NCBI GenBank assembly: GCA_903909905.1
Contig: CAIVXP010000108.1
Coordinates: 1-13,314, forward strand
Direction of reading: 5' to 3'
Origin: Akkermansiaceae bacterium
GTDB lineage: Bacteria > Verrucomicrobiota > Verrucomicrobiia > Verrucomicrobiales > Akkermansiaceae
DNA: 13,314 bases
Below the pieces are notes generated by a model, which had not been told where the DNA came from, searched no databases, and was given only the letters and a program-made list of their open reading frames with translations. This document shows positions 6,819 through 13,314 of the stretch, piece after piece. The position numbers and the translations under genes were made by a program. Each line of letters starts with the position of its first letter. The stretch's first letter is position 1.

Positions 6819-8605
6819 TCGGACTTCAAAAATCCCGCGCGCGAAGATTCACGATTGGCATCCCATCCCTGATACTTGTCACCAAGGCAAAGGCATTCCG
6901 CTCCAATTGTGGCATGTTAAGAAATAACAAACCAATGACCATGCAAATCGAATCGATTCCAGTATCCAACATCCGTCACTTTACTTTTCATCCGGCTGCT
7001 TCGAACAAGCTGAGCGAACGCCGGGGCGGCAAGTGCTTGGGTTACATGATGCCTGCAGTGATCTTTGCATTGATGATCAAAACGCAGGTTTTTGCCGCCA
7101 AGCCGGGTGCCGATGTCAGCCGCGCAGAGGGTATCACGGAATGGCGCGATGCCTCGGATCCGTCGCGTGCGACGGAGGCATTCGGAAAAGGAATGCGCGT
7201 CAATGGTTGGATGTTTTTTGGCTCGAGCCAATTGGCGGACGGGTTTGGTGACACATCGCACCGGTCAGAAAATTTGCCCACCTATGTCGCGCAAATGGCA
7301 GTTGCACCAGGAGCACGCGTGGCACACTTCGCCGGATATGCCACGATTCCGGTCTCGCAAGACAAAGAATCTCTCGAAGGATCACTAACCCTTGAGAGCG
7401 CCTCCGATCAGACCGAGTTGATCTCAATCCGCATTGGTTCCGATGCCCCTTCGACACTCAAGCTAGCGGTGCTGACCGACAACCTTGGCGGACCAGACTA
7501 TGCGCCGCGTGGAATCAGCCTCGCAATCGATGGCGAGTTAGGACCTATGGCCACGGTCACACCCGATGGAACACCCGACTGGTTGATCTGGAAGCTGCCC
7601 CGCTTGAAGGAGGGATCAGAAATTTCGCTACGGGTGCAAGCCGATAAAAATGTGGCGACTGTCGGCGGCTTGCTTTTTCTTTCACCCTCCAAGGATGTGG
7701 CTCACAAACCTGTCGCGGCAGGACCGCTGCCTGTCATCGATCACAAAATCGGTGAGTTTTCTCGCGAGGGCGAATACCTCAAAGACTACTATGTCTTCAA
7801 GGAAGGTGATACCTTCCATTTATTTTATAATGTAGGGAATGCCGGAGAATCGCAGCAGTGGTTCGAGGCGGGTAACGAGAAGGCCTTTGGCCACGCAACC
7901 TCGAAAGATTTCAAAACATGGCAACACCATCCGCGCGTGCTGAACGCGGTGCCGGGATCGTGGGAGGGCATGGTCGTTTCCGCCCCGTCCATCATCAAGC
8001 ACGATGGCACCTACCACATGTTTTACACGGGGTTCGACGACCGGGTGCCAGGAAAGCAAACGATCGGTCTCGCCACGAGCAAGGACCTGTTTCATTGGGA
8101 GCGGCATCCCGGCAACCCGATCTATGAAGCCCCGCCGTGGGCCGACCGTCGTGCCGATGGTTACATCGACTGCCGCGATTCGCACGTCATCAAATACGGT
8201 GACGAGTTCCTGCTCTTCACCATGGTCTCGACCTCAAAAAGCGCTGGCAAAGGCGCCATCGCGCTGGCGGTGTCGAAAAATCTCATCGACTGGGAGGATC
8301 ACGGCCCCGCAGTGGAAACTTTCAAAGAGCCGGAAAGCCCGCGCGTTTTTCAACACGGCGAATATTTCTACATGTTCGTTAGCAGTGCTTACGGCAAACA
8401 ATTGCTCAGGACGACCAACCCCAAAAAGGGGCCTTGGAACCCGATTCCGTTTCATTGGCCCGCACCAGGACTCTGGTCCGGATGGGAAGTGGTCGAGCAT
8501 GGCAATCGCACGATTTTTTCCGCATTCGAGTGGAAAAGTTTTGGAAATCATATCCGTTTTTGGGATGTCAGCTGGAATGACGGAGTACCCCATGTAGTCT
8601 ACTGA
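6815..8605 (+). CDS. Exported beta-propeller glycoside-hydrolase-like protein (GH43/GH32 fold)
   Basis: This is a probable secreted or periplasmic carbohydrate-active enzyme. In the 596-residue frame a hydrophobic stretch (about 77-92, ending QVFA before AKPG) looks like a signal peptide. Residues about 105-295 are beta-rich and may be a binding module. Residues about 305-590 repeat the pattern of a five-bladed propeller: GDTFHLFYNVG (331-341), FGHATSKDFKTW (358-369), GTYHMFYTGFDD (398-409), IGLATSKDLFHW, IALAVSKNLIDW and GEYFYMFVSS. Asp324, Asp455 (CRDSHV) and Glu507 (ESPRVF) sit where propeller hydrolases carry their acidic triad; this is inference. The ATG overlaps the symporter stop as ATGA, suggesting coupling. 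However, 75 residues before the hydrophobic core is long for a signal peptide, so a later start (for example 6935) is possible. Substrate unknown; rhamnoglycans are plausible. Confidence 0.8.
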   Translation: MIGLQKSRARRFTIGIPSLILVTKAKAFRSNCGMLRNNKPMTMQIESIPVSNIRHFTFHPAASNKLSERRGGKCLGYMMPAVIFALMIKTQVFAAKPGADVSRAEGITEWRDASDPSRATEAFGKGMRVNGWMFFGSSQLADGFGDTSHRSENLPTYVAQMAVAPGARVAHFAGYATIPVSQDKESLEGSLTLESASDQTELISIRIGSDAPSTLKLAVLTDNLGGPDYAPRGISLAIDGELGPMATVTPDGTPDWLIWKLPRLKEGSEISLRVQADKNVATVGGLLFLSPSKDVAHKPVAAGPLPVIDHKIGEFSREGEYLKDYYVFKEGDTFHLFYNVGNAGESQQWFEAGNEKAFGHATSKDFKTWQHHPRVLNAVPGSWEGMVVSAPSIIKHDGTYHMFYTGFDDRVPGKQTIGLATSKDLFHWERHPGNPIYEAPPWADRRADGYIDCRDSHVIKYGDEFLLFTMVSTSKSAGKGAIALAVSKNLIDWEDHGPAVETFKEPESPRVFQHGEYFYMFVSSAYGKQLLRTTNPKKGPWNPIPFHWPAPGLWSGWEVVEHGNRTIFSAFEWKSFGNHIRFWDVSWNDGVPHVVY

Positions 8606-8654
8606 AATCCCATGATTTTCGCATTTTCACACACGGGCTCAAATCACTAAAAAG

Positions 8655-9944
8655 ATGAAATCACATCACATGAAAATATATCAATTTTTCACACTGATTG
8701 CCGCGACGAGCTTGCTGGTCGCCTGCAAAAAATCCAACCAAGCGACGACCGAACAAACGACCATCGAAACCAATGCCGCAACGACATTCGGAGCGGATCT
8801 TGAGTTTCTCAAACAACATACGGAGATTCATGTGCTGCAAGACGCTACAAGCGGCGCTCGGGTTGCCGTGGCACCGGCATGGCAAGGACGGGTGATGACT
8901 TCCAGCATCGGTGGCGACACGGGAGAGAGCCTCGGCTGGATCCATCGTGAAAATGTGAAAACCGGCATCCTGCCACAGGAACAACGCAACGGCCTCGCGC
9001 GTCACATTCATATCTTTGGTGGCGAGGAACGATTCTGGCTCGGCCCGGAAGGTGGCCAATACGCGTTGTTCTTCCCACCCGCCGTTCCCTACACCTTTGA
9101 AAACTGGATCACGCCTGCGCTGATCGATACCGAGCCCTTCGAAGTCGTAGCCAGCGACGCCAAGCGCATCGAGTTCAACAAGGACGCTTCACTGGTCAAC
9201 CGCGCCGGCACAAATTTGCAAATGGGCATCCGCCGCACGGTGGAGTTGCTCGACCCCGCCTCGGTCTCTGCAGCGCTCAAGACTTCCATTCCGAATGGAG
9301 TGAAATTTGTCGCCTACCGCAGCACCAACCAAGTGACCAACCGCGGCGATGCGGCATGGACCAAGGAAGACGGACTCGTATCCATTTGGCTGCTTGGCAT
9401 GTTCAAACACGGACCCGAGGTCACCATGGTCATCCCACTCAAGGATGGCCCCGGAAACGCCGTAAACTCGGACTACTTTGGCCCGCTTGAAAGCGACCGC
9501 CTGATCGCCACGGACAAGGCGGTATTTTACAAGGGTGATGGCGAATATCGTTCCAAAATCGGCGTGCCGCCGGGGCGCACCAAAGGCATTGCCGGAAGTT
9601 ATGATGCCGCTCGCGGCACACTGACTCTCGTTCGCTGCGATGTGCCGACCAATGCGGCAGAGCTGCCCTATGTACGCTCGCAATGGGCAGACCACGCCGA
9701 TCCCTACGCCGGCGATCTGATCAATGCCTACAACGACGGCCCCGCCACACCGGGTGAGCCGCCGCTCGGGCCCTTCTATGAGCTTGAAACCTCCTCACCG
9801 GCGCTCCCTTTGAAGCCGAGCCAGGCACTCACGCATGTTCAGGACACCATCCACTTCCAAGGCGATGCCGCTTCGCTCGATCCGATCGCACGCGCCGTGC
9901 TGGGCGTCTCGCTGAAGGAAATAAGCAGCGCGTTTGGCAAATGA
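8655..9944 (+). CDS. Lipoprotein of an uncharacterised mutarotase-like family (probably DUF6786)
   Basis: The 429-residue product begins with a lipoprotein signal peptide: hydrophobic core 10-20, lipobox LVAC and lipidated Cys24. Lys25 follows, not the inner-membrane-retention Asp, so outer-membrane anchoring is likely. The mature part has GGDTGESLGWIHREN (86-100), GGEERFWLGPEGGQYALFF (122-140), and near the end GPFYELETSSPALPL and LTHVQDTIHF. This pattern recalls the family I remember as DUF6786 and, at its C-terminus, the galactose-mutarotase/aldose-epimerase fold. Both assignments are from memory. It lies 49 bp after the propeller protein on the same strand and is probably co-transcribed, so a role in handling sugars released outside the cytoplasm is a reasonable guess; no activity can be assigned. 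Start 8655 or the in-frame ATG at 8670 are both possible. Confidence 0.85.
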   Translation: MKSHHMKIYQFFTLIAATSLLVACKKSNQATTEQTTIETNAATTFGADLEFLKQHTEIHVLQDATSGARVAVAPAWQGRVMTSSIGGDTGESLGWIHRENVKTGILPQEQRNGLARHIHIFGGEERFWLGPEGGQYALFFPPAVPYTFENWITPALIDTEPFEVVASDAKRIEFNKDASLVNRAGTNLQMGIRRTVELLDPASVSAALKTSIPNGVKFVAYRSTNQVTNRGDAAWTKEDGLVSIWLLGMFKHGPEVTMVIPLKDGPGNAVNSDYFGPLESDRLIATDKAVFYKGDGEYRSKIGVPPGRTKGIAGSYDAARGTLTLVRCDVPTNAAELPYVRSQWADHADPYAGDLINAYNDGPATPGEPPLGPFYELETSSPALPLKPSQALTHVQDTIHFQGDAASLDPIARAVLGVSLKEISSAFGK

Positions 9945-9990
9945 TAAAGATGGTTTCCCAGACCTCGCGCATGCCGCTGGTGAAAAAATC

Positions 9991-11871
9991 TCACGCGTCC
10001 TGCAGCCATGTCTTTGGCCGGTACCACAAGGCATACGGCACAAACGCGAGCGATGTGAGAAGCATCAGGCCCGCGAAAAACCAAAAGTAGGTCGCGCCAC
10101 GCAACCTCGTTTGACCACCGCAAAACGCGCTGCGCGAATTCCCGCCGGGCGCGTTCTGCGCGGCCACTTCGCCGATGCCGCTTTCACGCTTGTGCCGCTC
10201 GAGCCATGTCTCGGCCGGACGCAAGCGGTCCGCCCATGAGGCCTTTTTTTTCTGTGGTTTTTCCGGTAATTCGATCATCAAGCCCGCATCCCACTTGGTG
10301 CCGCTCTTGCGGTCCGCCCCATCGCTGATCACCCGCAGCCGCGACGCATTGAGCAACTCGACGCGCAGCGGATTGCCCCACGGATCGCGCAGACCCGACA
10401 CGGATTCGTTGAGCACGCGCTCCGCCGGAAAACTTCCGCCTCTCGCGATCACCAATTCGCCAATCCGATCCGCGGCCTGATGATAAATTTCCTCACCGGG
10501 AATCTTCAGCGATGCGACCGCGCCATCGATCAACTCAACGCCGATGTCATCCATCGTTCCTGTCACGCCATCATGACCCGCCACCGTAATGATGCCCGAG
10601 CTCTTTCTTTCGCTCGCAGCGGCATGATGTTTCTCAAATTGCTCAAGCGCCGCCTCAGGGATCTGGATGAAGTGGTTCACGCCCGCGACGAAGAAATTTC
10701 CCATCGCCACCGCGCCCAAATAAAAGCACATCACCAGCGACTTCATCGTTCGCGGCGCTTGGGTGTACGCAAATTCCAAGGCCACGATCGACACCATCAC
10801 CTCAGCCGCCGTCAGCAACGCAAAGGCAAGAATCTGCCACGAAATATTGGGCCGCTCGCCGGCATCGATCCATTGCTGGATCTTCGCCACCAAAACGAAT
10901 GATGTGGTCATGATGAAAAGGCCAATCCCGATCTTGCGCAGCGGCGTGAGCGACCACACGCGATCCATCCACGGATAAAGCCCATGCGAAAAAATCGGAA
11001 TGAACAGCAACACAAACACCGAGTTGAGCGCCTGCACCTGCGAGGGCAACCACTCGAATCCGAGAAACTGACGATCCATGTCCTGCGATTGGAAAATCCA
11101 GGTCGAGCCGGTCTGGTCGAACAAGGCCCAGAACATCGCCACAAAGACATACAAGGGCAGCAGCTTAAGCATCACCCGGATGCCACCACCTTTGAACACC
11201 TCGCGCACAAATCCCATGCCCGCCGCCGGCACATGCACGAAGCGTTTGCGCCCCGCCCAAAACACCCATGTCGCCAATGCCATCAAGACCCCCGGCACGC
11301 CAAAGGCCCAATGCGGACCATACCACTCGAGCAACCACGGCGTCAGCAACATCGACACAAAGGCACCGATGTTGATCGAAAAATAAAACCAGTTGAAAAC
11401 CCTCGGCAGCAGATGCGCGTTGCTGGCACCAAACTGATCGCCGACATGCGCCGACACGCAGGGCTTGATCCCACCCGACCCCAACGCAATCAGCCCCAAT
11501 CCAAGCATCAGCCAAACATACGGATCACCCGTAAGCCCCATCGCCGCCAGCGCGGCATGACCCGCACAATACACCAGCGACAGCACCATGATCGTGCGGT
11601 ACTTGCCGACCACCGCATCGGCGATCAAGGCCCCGAGTAGCGGCGTCAGATAGACCGCGCCGTTAAACAAATGCACCTTCTCGGTCGCCTCGACCTCGCT
11701 GATCCGCGCCCCTCCGGCACCTCCCATGTGGTGCAGGTACTGCACCATGAAAACCGCCAGCACCGCCTTCATCCCATAAAACGAAAACCTCTCGGCCGCC
11801 TCATTGCCAATGATGTGCCCCACTCCCGGCGGCATGCCCTCAATGTCACCCGGCGACTTGCGATAACTCAT
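9991..11871 (-). CDS. POT/PTR-family peptide:proton symporter with a large periplasmic insert
   Basis: This inner-membrane proton-coupled oligopeptide transporter has 626 residues, against roughly 450-500 for typical bacterial POTs. Family marks are [11 protein letters not shown] (23-33), carrying the ExxER proton-site motif in helix 1; [15 protein letters not shown] (133-147); [13 protein letters not shown] (159-171), the PTR2 signature; and Glu357 in helix 10 before LEFAYTQAP. About 11 helices lie within 1-400 and the last is at 595-616. Between them is a soluble segment of about 185 residues that should face the periplasm. Part of it, with [11 protein letters not shown] (496-506) and [12 protein letters not shown] (432-443), resembles the pseudopilin GspG head. 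The frame is open to 11976, but family homology starts at [18 protein letters not shown], so 11871 is used. It converges on the lipoprotein gene 46 bp away and shows no link to the rhamnose genes. Confidence 0.95.
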   Translation of the reverse strand: MSYRKSPGDIEGMPPGVGHIIGNEAAERFSFYGMKAVLAVFMVQYLHHMGGAGGARISEVEATEKVHLFNGAVYLTPLLGALIADAVVGKYRTIMVLSLVYCAGHAALAAMGLTGDPYVWLMLGLGLIALGSGGIKPCVSAHVGDQFGASNAHLLPRVFNWFYFSINIGAFVSMLLTPWLLEWYGPHWAFGVPGVLMALATWVFWAGRKRFVHVPAAGMGFVREVFKGGGIRVMLKLLPLYVFVAMFWALFDQTGSTWIFQSQDMDRQFLGFEWLPSQVQALNSVFVLLFIPIFSHGLYPWMDRVWSLTPLRKIGIGLFIMTTSFVLVAKIQQWIDAGERPNISWQILAFALLTAAEVMVSIVALEFAYTQAPRTMKSLVMCFYLGAVAMGNFFVAGVNHFIQIPEAALEQFEKHHAAASERKSSGIITVAGHDGVTGTMDDIGVELIDGAVASLKIPGEEIYHQAADRIGELVIARGGSFPAERVLNESVSGLRDPWGNPLRVELLNASRLRVISDGADRKSGTKWDAGLMIELPEKPQKKKASWADRLRPAETWLERHKRESGIGEVAAQNAPGGNSRSAFCGGQTRLRGATYFWFFAGLMLLTSLAFVPYALWYRPKTWLQDA

Positions 11872-11992
11872 GCCAGCATCCTCAACACCCCGTGAAATGA
11901 TTCCAAGCCTTCTCTGCGGGTGGGATTTCGATAAACCCACGCCGCCGACCTGCGGACTTGCAGGCAAGCATGTCATGAGGTAGCATCAGCCA
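11872..11992. promoter_or_regulatory. Divergent intergenic region between POT transporter and antitoxin genes
   Basis: These 121 bases should hold promoters for both flanking genes. A short hairpin-prone stretch with GTGGG and CCCAC arms lies near 11920-11943, and a CCTGC/GCAGG pair near 11950-11965. No clear -35/-10 pair or operator was recognised. Confidence 0.25.
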
Positions 11993-12220
11993 ATGGGAAT
12001 CGCCGAGTTAATGGGTGAAATCCGGAAACTGCCGGACGACGAGTTGCTTGCACTTGCGGCACAAGTGGATGCGGAGGCGGCGCGTGCGGTGGACACGAAA
12101 TTCACCGCATTGGTGAGAGAAGGCGACTTCGATGAACTCGCGGCAGAAGCATTGAAGGAACTGAAAGAGGGCAAATCCATCCCGCTGCACGAAGTCCTCG
12201 ACGAGCACCGCATTTCGTAA
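11993..12220 (+). CDS. Putative antitoxin of a RelE/ParE-type pair
   Basis: This small acidic protein has 75 residues and is almost entirely helix-forming, with repeated LPDDELLALAAQVDAEAARAV-like patterns and a charged tail ending HEVLDEHRIS. It resembles the short, helical antitoxin-like proteins encoded just upstream of RelE-like toxins. No definite DNA-binding fold can be named from sight. The assignment rests mainly on position: the reading frame of a RelE-like toxin overlaps its last 32 bases and continues past its stop. As an antitoxin it would bind and neutralise the toxin and probably repress its own promoter. No strong Shine-Dalgarno sequence precedes the ATG. It could also be an unrelated small helical protein. 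Confidence 0.65.
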   Translation: MGIAELMGEIRKLPDDELLALAAQVDAEAARAVDTKFTALVREGDFDELAAEALKELKEGKSIPLHEVLDEHRIS

Positions 12221-12245
12221 GCAGTTCGCCGCACTGGCGCCGGAT

Positions 12246-12440
12246 GTGAGGCGACAGGCGCGAAAACAGTTTCGCCTTTGGCTGGAAGATCATTGGCATC
12301 CGTCACTGCATTTCAAACGAGTCGGTCCGTATTGGTCCGCCCGGGTGGATCGCGATCACCGGGCCCTTGGTGTTGAGAGCGAAGGAATGATCGTCTGGTT
12401 TTTCATCGGTCGACATGATGCCTATGAGCGACAAATTTGA
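12246..12440 (+). CDS. RelE/ParE-family toxin-like protein, start uncertain or lost
   Basis: From GTG 12246 the product is 64 residues, with WLEDHWHPSLHFKRVG, YWSARVDRDHRALGV and IVWFFIGRHDAYERQI. This is the pattern of small RelE-like toxins that act as ribonucleases or translation inhibitors. Homologous sequence, however, continues upstream in the same open frame (KSSTSTAFRKQFAALAPDV) to about 12189. That would give the usual length of some 83 residues and a 32-bp overlap with the antitoxin. At the expected first codon the sequence is ACG, not ATG, and no ATG, GTG or TTG lies between it and 12246. The gene may use a rare start, make a shortened protein from GTG, or be silenced. The family call is fairly good; activity is doubtful. 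Confidence 0.65.
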   Translation: MRRQARKQFRLWLEDHWHPSLHFKRVGPYWSARVDRDHRALGVESEGMIVWFFIGRHDAYERQI

Positions 12441-12451
12441 AAATGAAGCCA

Positions 12452-12521
12452 CATCTTCATCTTCCGTCTTCAAGTCTTGCGTCTTGCGTCTTCTGAACAC
12501 TTGCCACTTGAAACTTGAAAC
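12452..12521. repeat. Ten-unit array with 7-bp period in an intergenic region
   Basis: The 70 bases divide exactly into ten heptads: CATCTTC, ATCTTCC, GTCTTCA, AGTCTTG, CGTCTTG, CGTCTTC, TGAACAC, TTGCCAC, TTGAAAC, TTGAAAC. The first six share a core TCTT and the last three a core TTG-AC. One strand is strongly pyrimidine-rich at the left half. It sits between the toxin stop and the metallopeptidase ATG. Similar degenerate heptad sequences occur, from memory, between genes in Verrucomicrobiota and related bacteria; function unknown. Confidence 0.6.
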
Positions 12522-12536
12522 TCTAATCATTCCTCC

Positions 12537-12902
12537 ATGACCCCCCAAACCCTCCAGCAATGGGCCGAGGAAGAAATCGAAGGCCTGCTGATGGCTTTGC
12601 CCGATGATGTCCGCGAGGCTGCCACTTCACTGCCTGTTTCGATGGAGGAAAAACCCGGCCAAGGCCCTTTCGATCATGAGCTCGTGGGCGACGAACTCGG
12701 GCTTTTTGAAGGTCCGCCGGTCTACGAGGAAGCTGATCCCTCAGACCTTCCGCGCATTCGCCTCTTTCTCGCCAATATTTGGGAATGGGCCGATCGCGAT
12801 GAGCAAGACTTTCGCGATGAAGTCGGCACGACCTTTCTTCACGAACTCGGCCACTACCTCGGCTGGGACGAAGACGAAGTCGCCGAACGCGGGCTCGAGT
12901 GA
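12537..12902 (+). CDS. Zincin-like metallopeptidase family protein (PF06262 type)
   Basis: This is a small predicted cytoplasmic zinc peptidase of 121 residues, a normal length for the family. The zinc site is in TFLHELGHYLGWDEDE (99-114). His102, Glu103 and His106 form HExxH, and Asp111, in the HExxHxxGxxD spacing, is the likely third ligand. Upstream are LPVSMEEKP (32-40), a LVGDELGLFEG stretch (49-59) and RIRLFLANIWEWA (73-85), the strand and helix that precede the active site in these proteins. No signal peptide or membrane segment is seen. The biological substrate of the family is not known to me. The ATG is preceded by CTCC rather than a Shine-Dalgarno sequence and lies 15 bp after the heptad repeat. 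It converges on purN with a 6-bp gap. Confidence 0.9.
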   Translation: MTPQTLQQWAEEEIEGLLMALPDDVREAATSLPVSMEEKPGQGPFDHELVGDELGLFEGPPVYEEADPSDLPRIRLFLANIWEWADRDEQDFRDEVGTTFLHELGHYLGWDEDEVAERGLE

Positions 12903-12908
12903 TTCCTT

Positions 12909-13314
12909 TTATCGACCAGCGATCCGGATCGCCTCGGGATACAAGCGGTGCTCGACCACCTGGATCCGTGCGTGCAGCGACTCGGCGCTGTCTCCCGGCA
13001 TCACCGGCACCCGCTCCTGTAAAATAATCGGTCCGGTATCCATGCCCTCATCGACATAATGCACGGTGCACCCGGTTTCGCTCACGCCCGCATCAAGCGC
13101 TTGCTTCCATGATTCAAGCCCGGGAAAGGCCGGCAACAGCGATGGGTGAATGTTGAGAATCCTTTGCGGAAACGCATCGAGCAAAGGCCGTTTCACCAAA
13201 CGCAAAAATCCCGCAAGGCATACCAGCTCGATGCCCGCCGCCTTGAGCCTCTCGGCCGTTTCATGCTGCGCCTCATCGGGAAACCGCGTGGCATAACCAC
13301 GGCAATCAATCACC
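12909..13314 (-). CDS. purN: Phosphoribosylglycinamide formyltransferase (GAR transformylase), 5' part missing
   Basis: This enzyme transfers a formyl group from 10-formyltetrahydrofolate to glycinamide ribonucleotide, the third step of purine synthesis, in the cytoplasm. Only the C-terminal 134 residues are present; about 65-70 N-terminal residues lie beyond the right edge, judged against E. coli PurN. Visible marks are VCLAGFLRLV (31-40 of the fragment), NIHPSLLPAFPG (54-65) with the catalytic Asn and His, and HYVDEGMDTGPIILQ (85-99) with the catalytic Asp at 92. The fragment ends EHRLYPEAIR, as usual for the family. The GTG at the right edge is simply an internal Val codon. It converges on the metallopeptidase gene, is a housekeeping gene, and is unrelated to the rhamnose cluster. 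Confidence 0.97.
   Translation of the reverse strand, partial: VIDCRGYATRFPDEAQHETAERLKAAGIELVCLAGFLRLVKRPLLDAFPQRILNIHPSLLPAFPGLESWKQALDAGVSETGCTVHYVDEGMDTGPIILQERVPVMPGDSAESLHARIQVVEHRLYPEAIRIAGR

Noticed and set aside
9945..9990. Bidirectional terminator between the lipoprotein and POT genes
   Set aside because: A run of six T follows the POT stop on the minus strand, but no stable hairpin precedes it on either strand.
10984..11640. Plus-strand frame (218 codons) opposite the POT transporter
   Set aside because: It is the complement of membrane-helix codons, giving a His/Arg/Gln-rich product with no family resemblance.
12303..12560. Minus-strand frame (85 codons) across the heptad array
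   Set aside because: Its sequence is generated by the 7-bp repeats cycling through reading frames and by the antisense of the toxin; it is not a credible gene.
1..13314. CRISPR array, tRNA, rRNA, insertion sequence or phage gene
   Set aside because: No spaced direct repeats, cloverleaf, rRNA-like stretch, transposase/integrase motif or terminal inverted repeats were seen.

Overview
The window reads as chromosomal DNA of a Gram-negative, carbohydrate-degrading bacterium. A member of Verrucomicrobiota is the best guess. The reasons are moderate-to-high GC, a rhamnose-utilisation cluster with a cytoplasmic GH78 enzyme and a GPH symporter, exported proteins and a lipoprotein with low-charge signal peptides, and few Shine-Dalgarno sequences. 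A 7-bp-period intergenic repeat of a type I associate with that group points the same way. The phylum call is inference; no rRNA is present.

Left part (1-9944): an L-rhamnose locus around a divergent promoter region (5099-5351). Leftward genes are a GH78 alpha-L-rhamnosidase (2711-5098), L-rhamnose isomerase rhaA (1276-2541) and a RhaS/RhaR-like AraC-family regulator (58-975). The 300-bp leader of the regulator holds a strong ribosome binding site, two tiny overlapping reading frames and a palindrome. Rightward genes are a GPH-family sugar:cation symporter, an exported beta-propeller glycoside-hydrolase-like protein that overlaps it by 4 bp, and a lipoprotein of an uncharacterised, mutarotase-like family. 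The inferred scheme is that the exported proteins trim a rhamnose-containing glycan outside the cytoplasm and the symporter imports the products. The signal-less rhamnosidase then releases rhamnose inside the cell, RhaA makes L-rhamnulose, and the AraC protein responds to the sugar. The rhamnulose kinase and aldolase genes are not in the window.

Middle (9991-11871): a convergent POT/PTR peptide:proton symporter. It carries a soluble insert of about 185 residues before its last membrane helix, and part of that insert resembles the globular head of the type II secretion pseudopilin GspG.

Right part (11993-13314): housekeeping and accessory genes. There is an antitoxin-like gene and a RelE/ParE-like toxin whose expected ATG appears to have been lost through a silent change in the overlapping antitoxin. 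Then come ten 7-bp repeat units, a small zincin-like metallopeptidase, and the 3' part of purN running in from the right edge.

No tRNA, rRNA, CRISPR array, insertion sequence or phage gene was recognised. All homology statements come from reading the sequence against remembered families; no database search was run.
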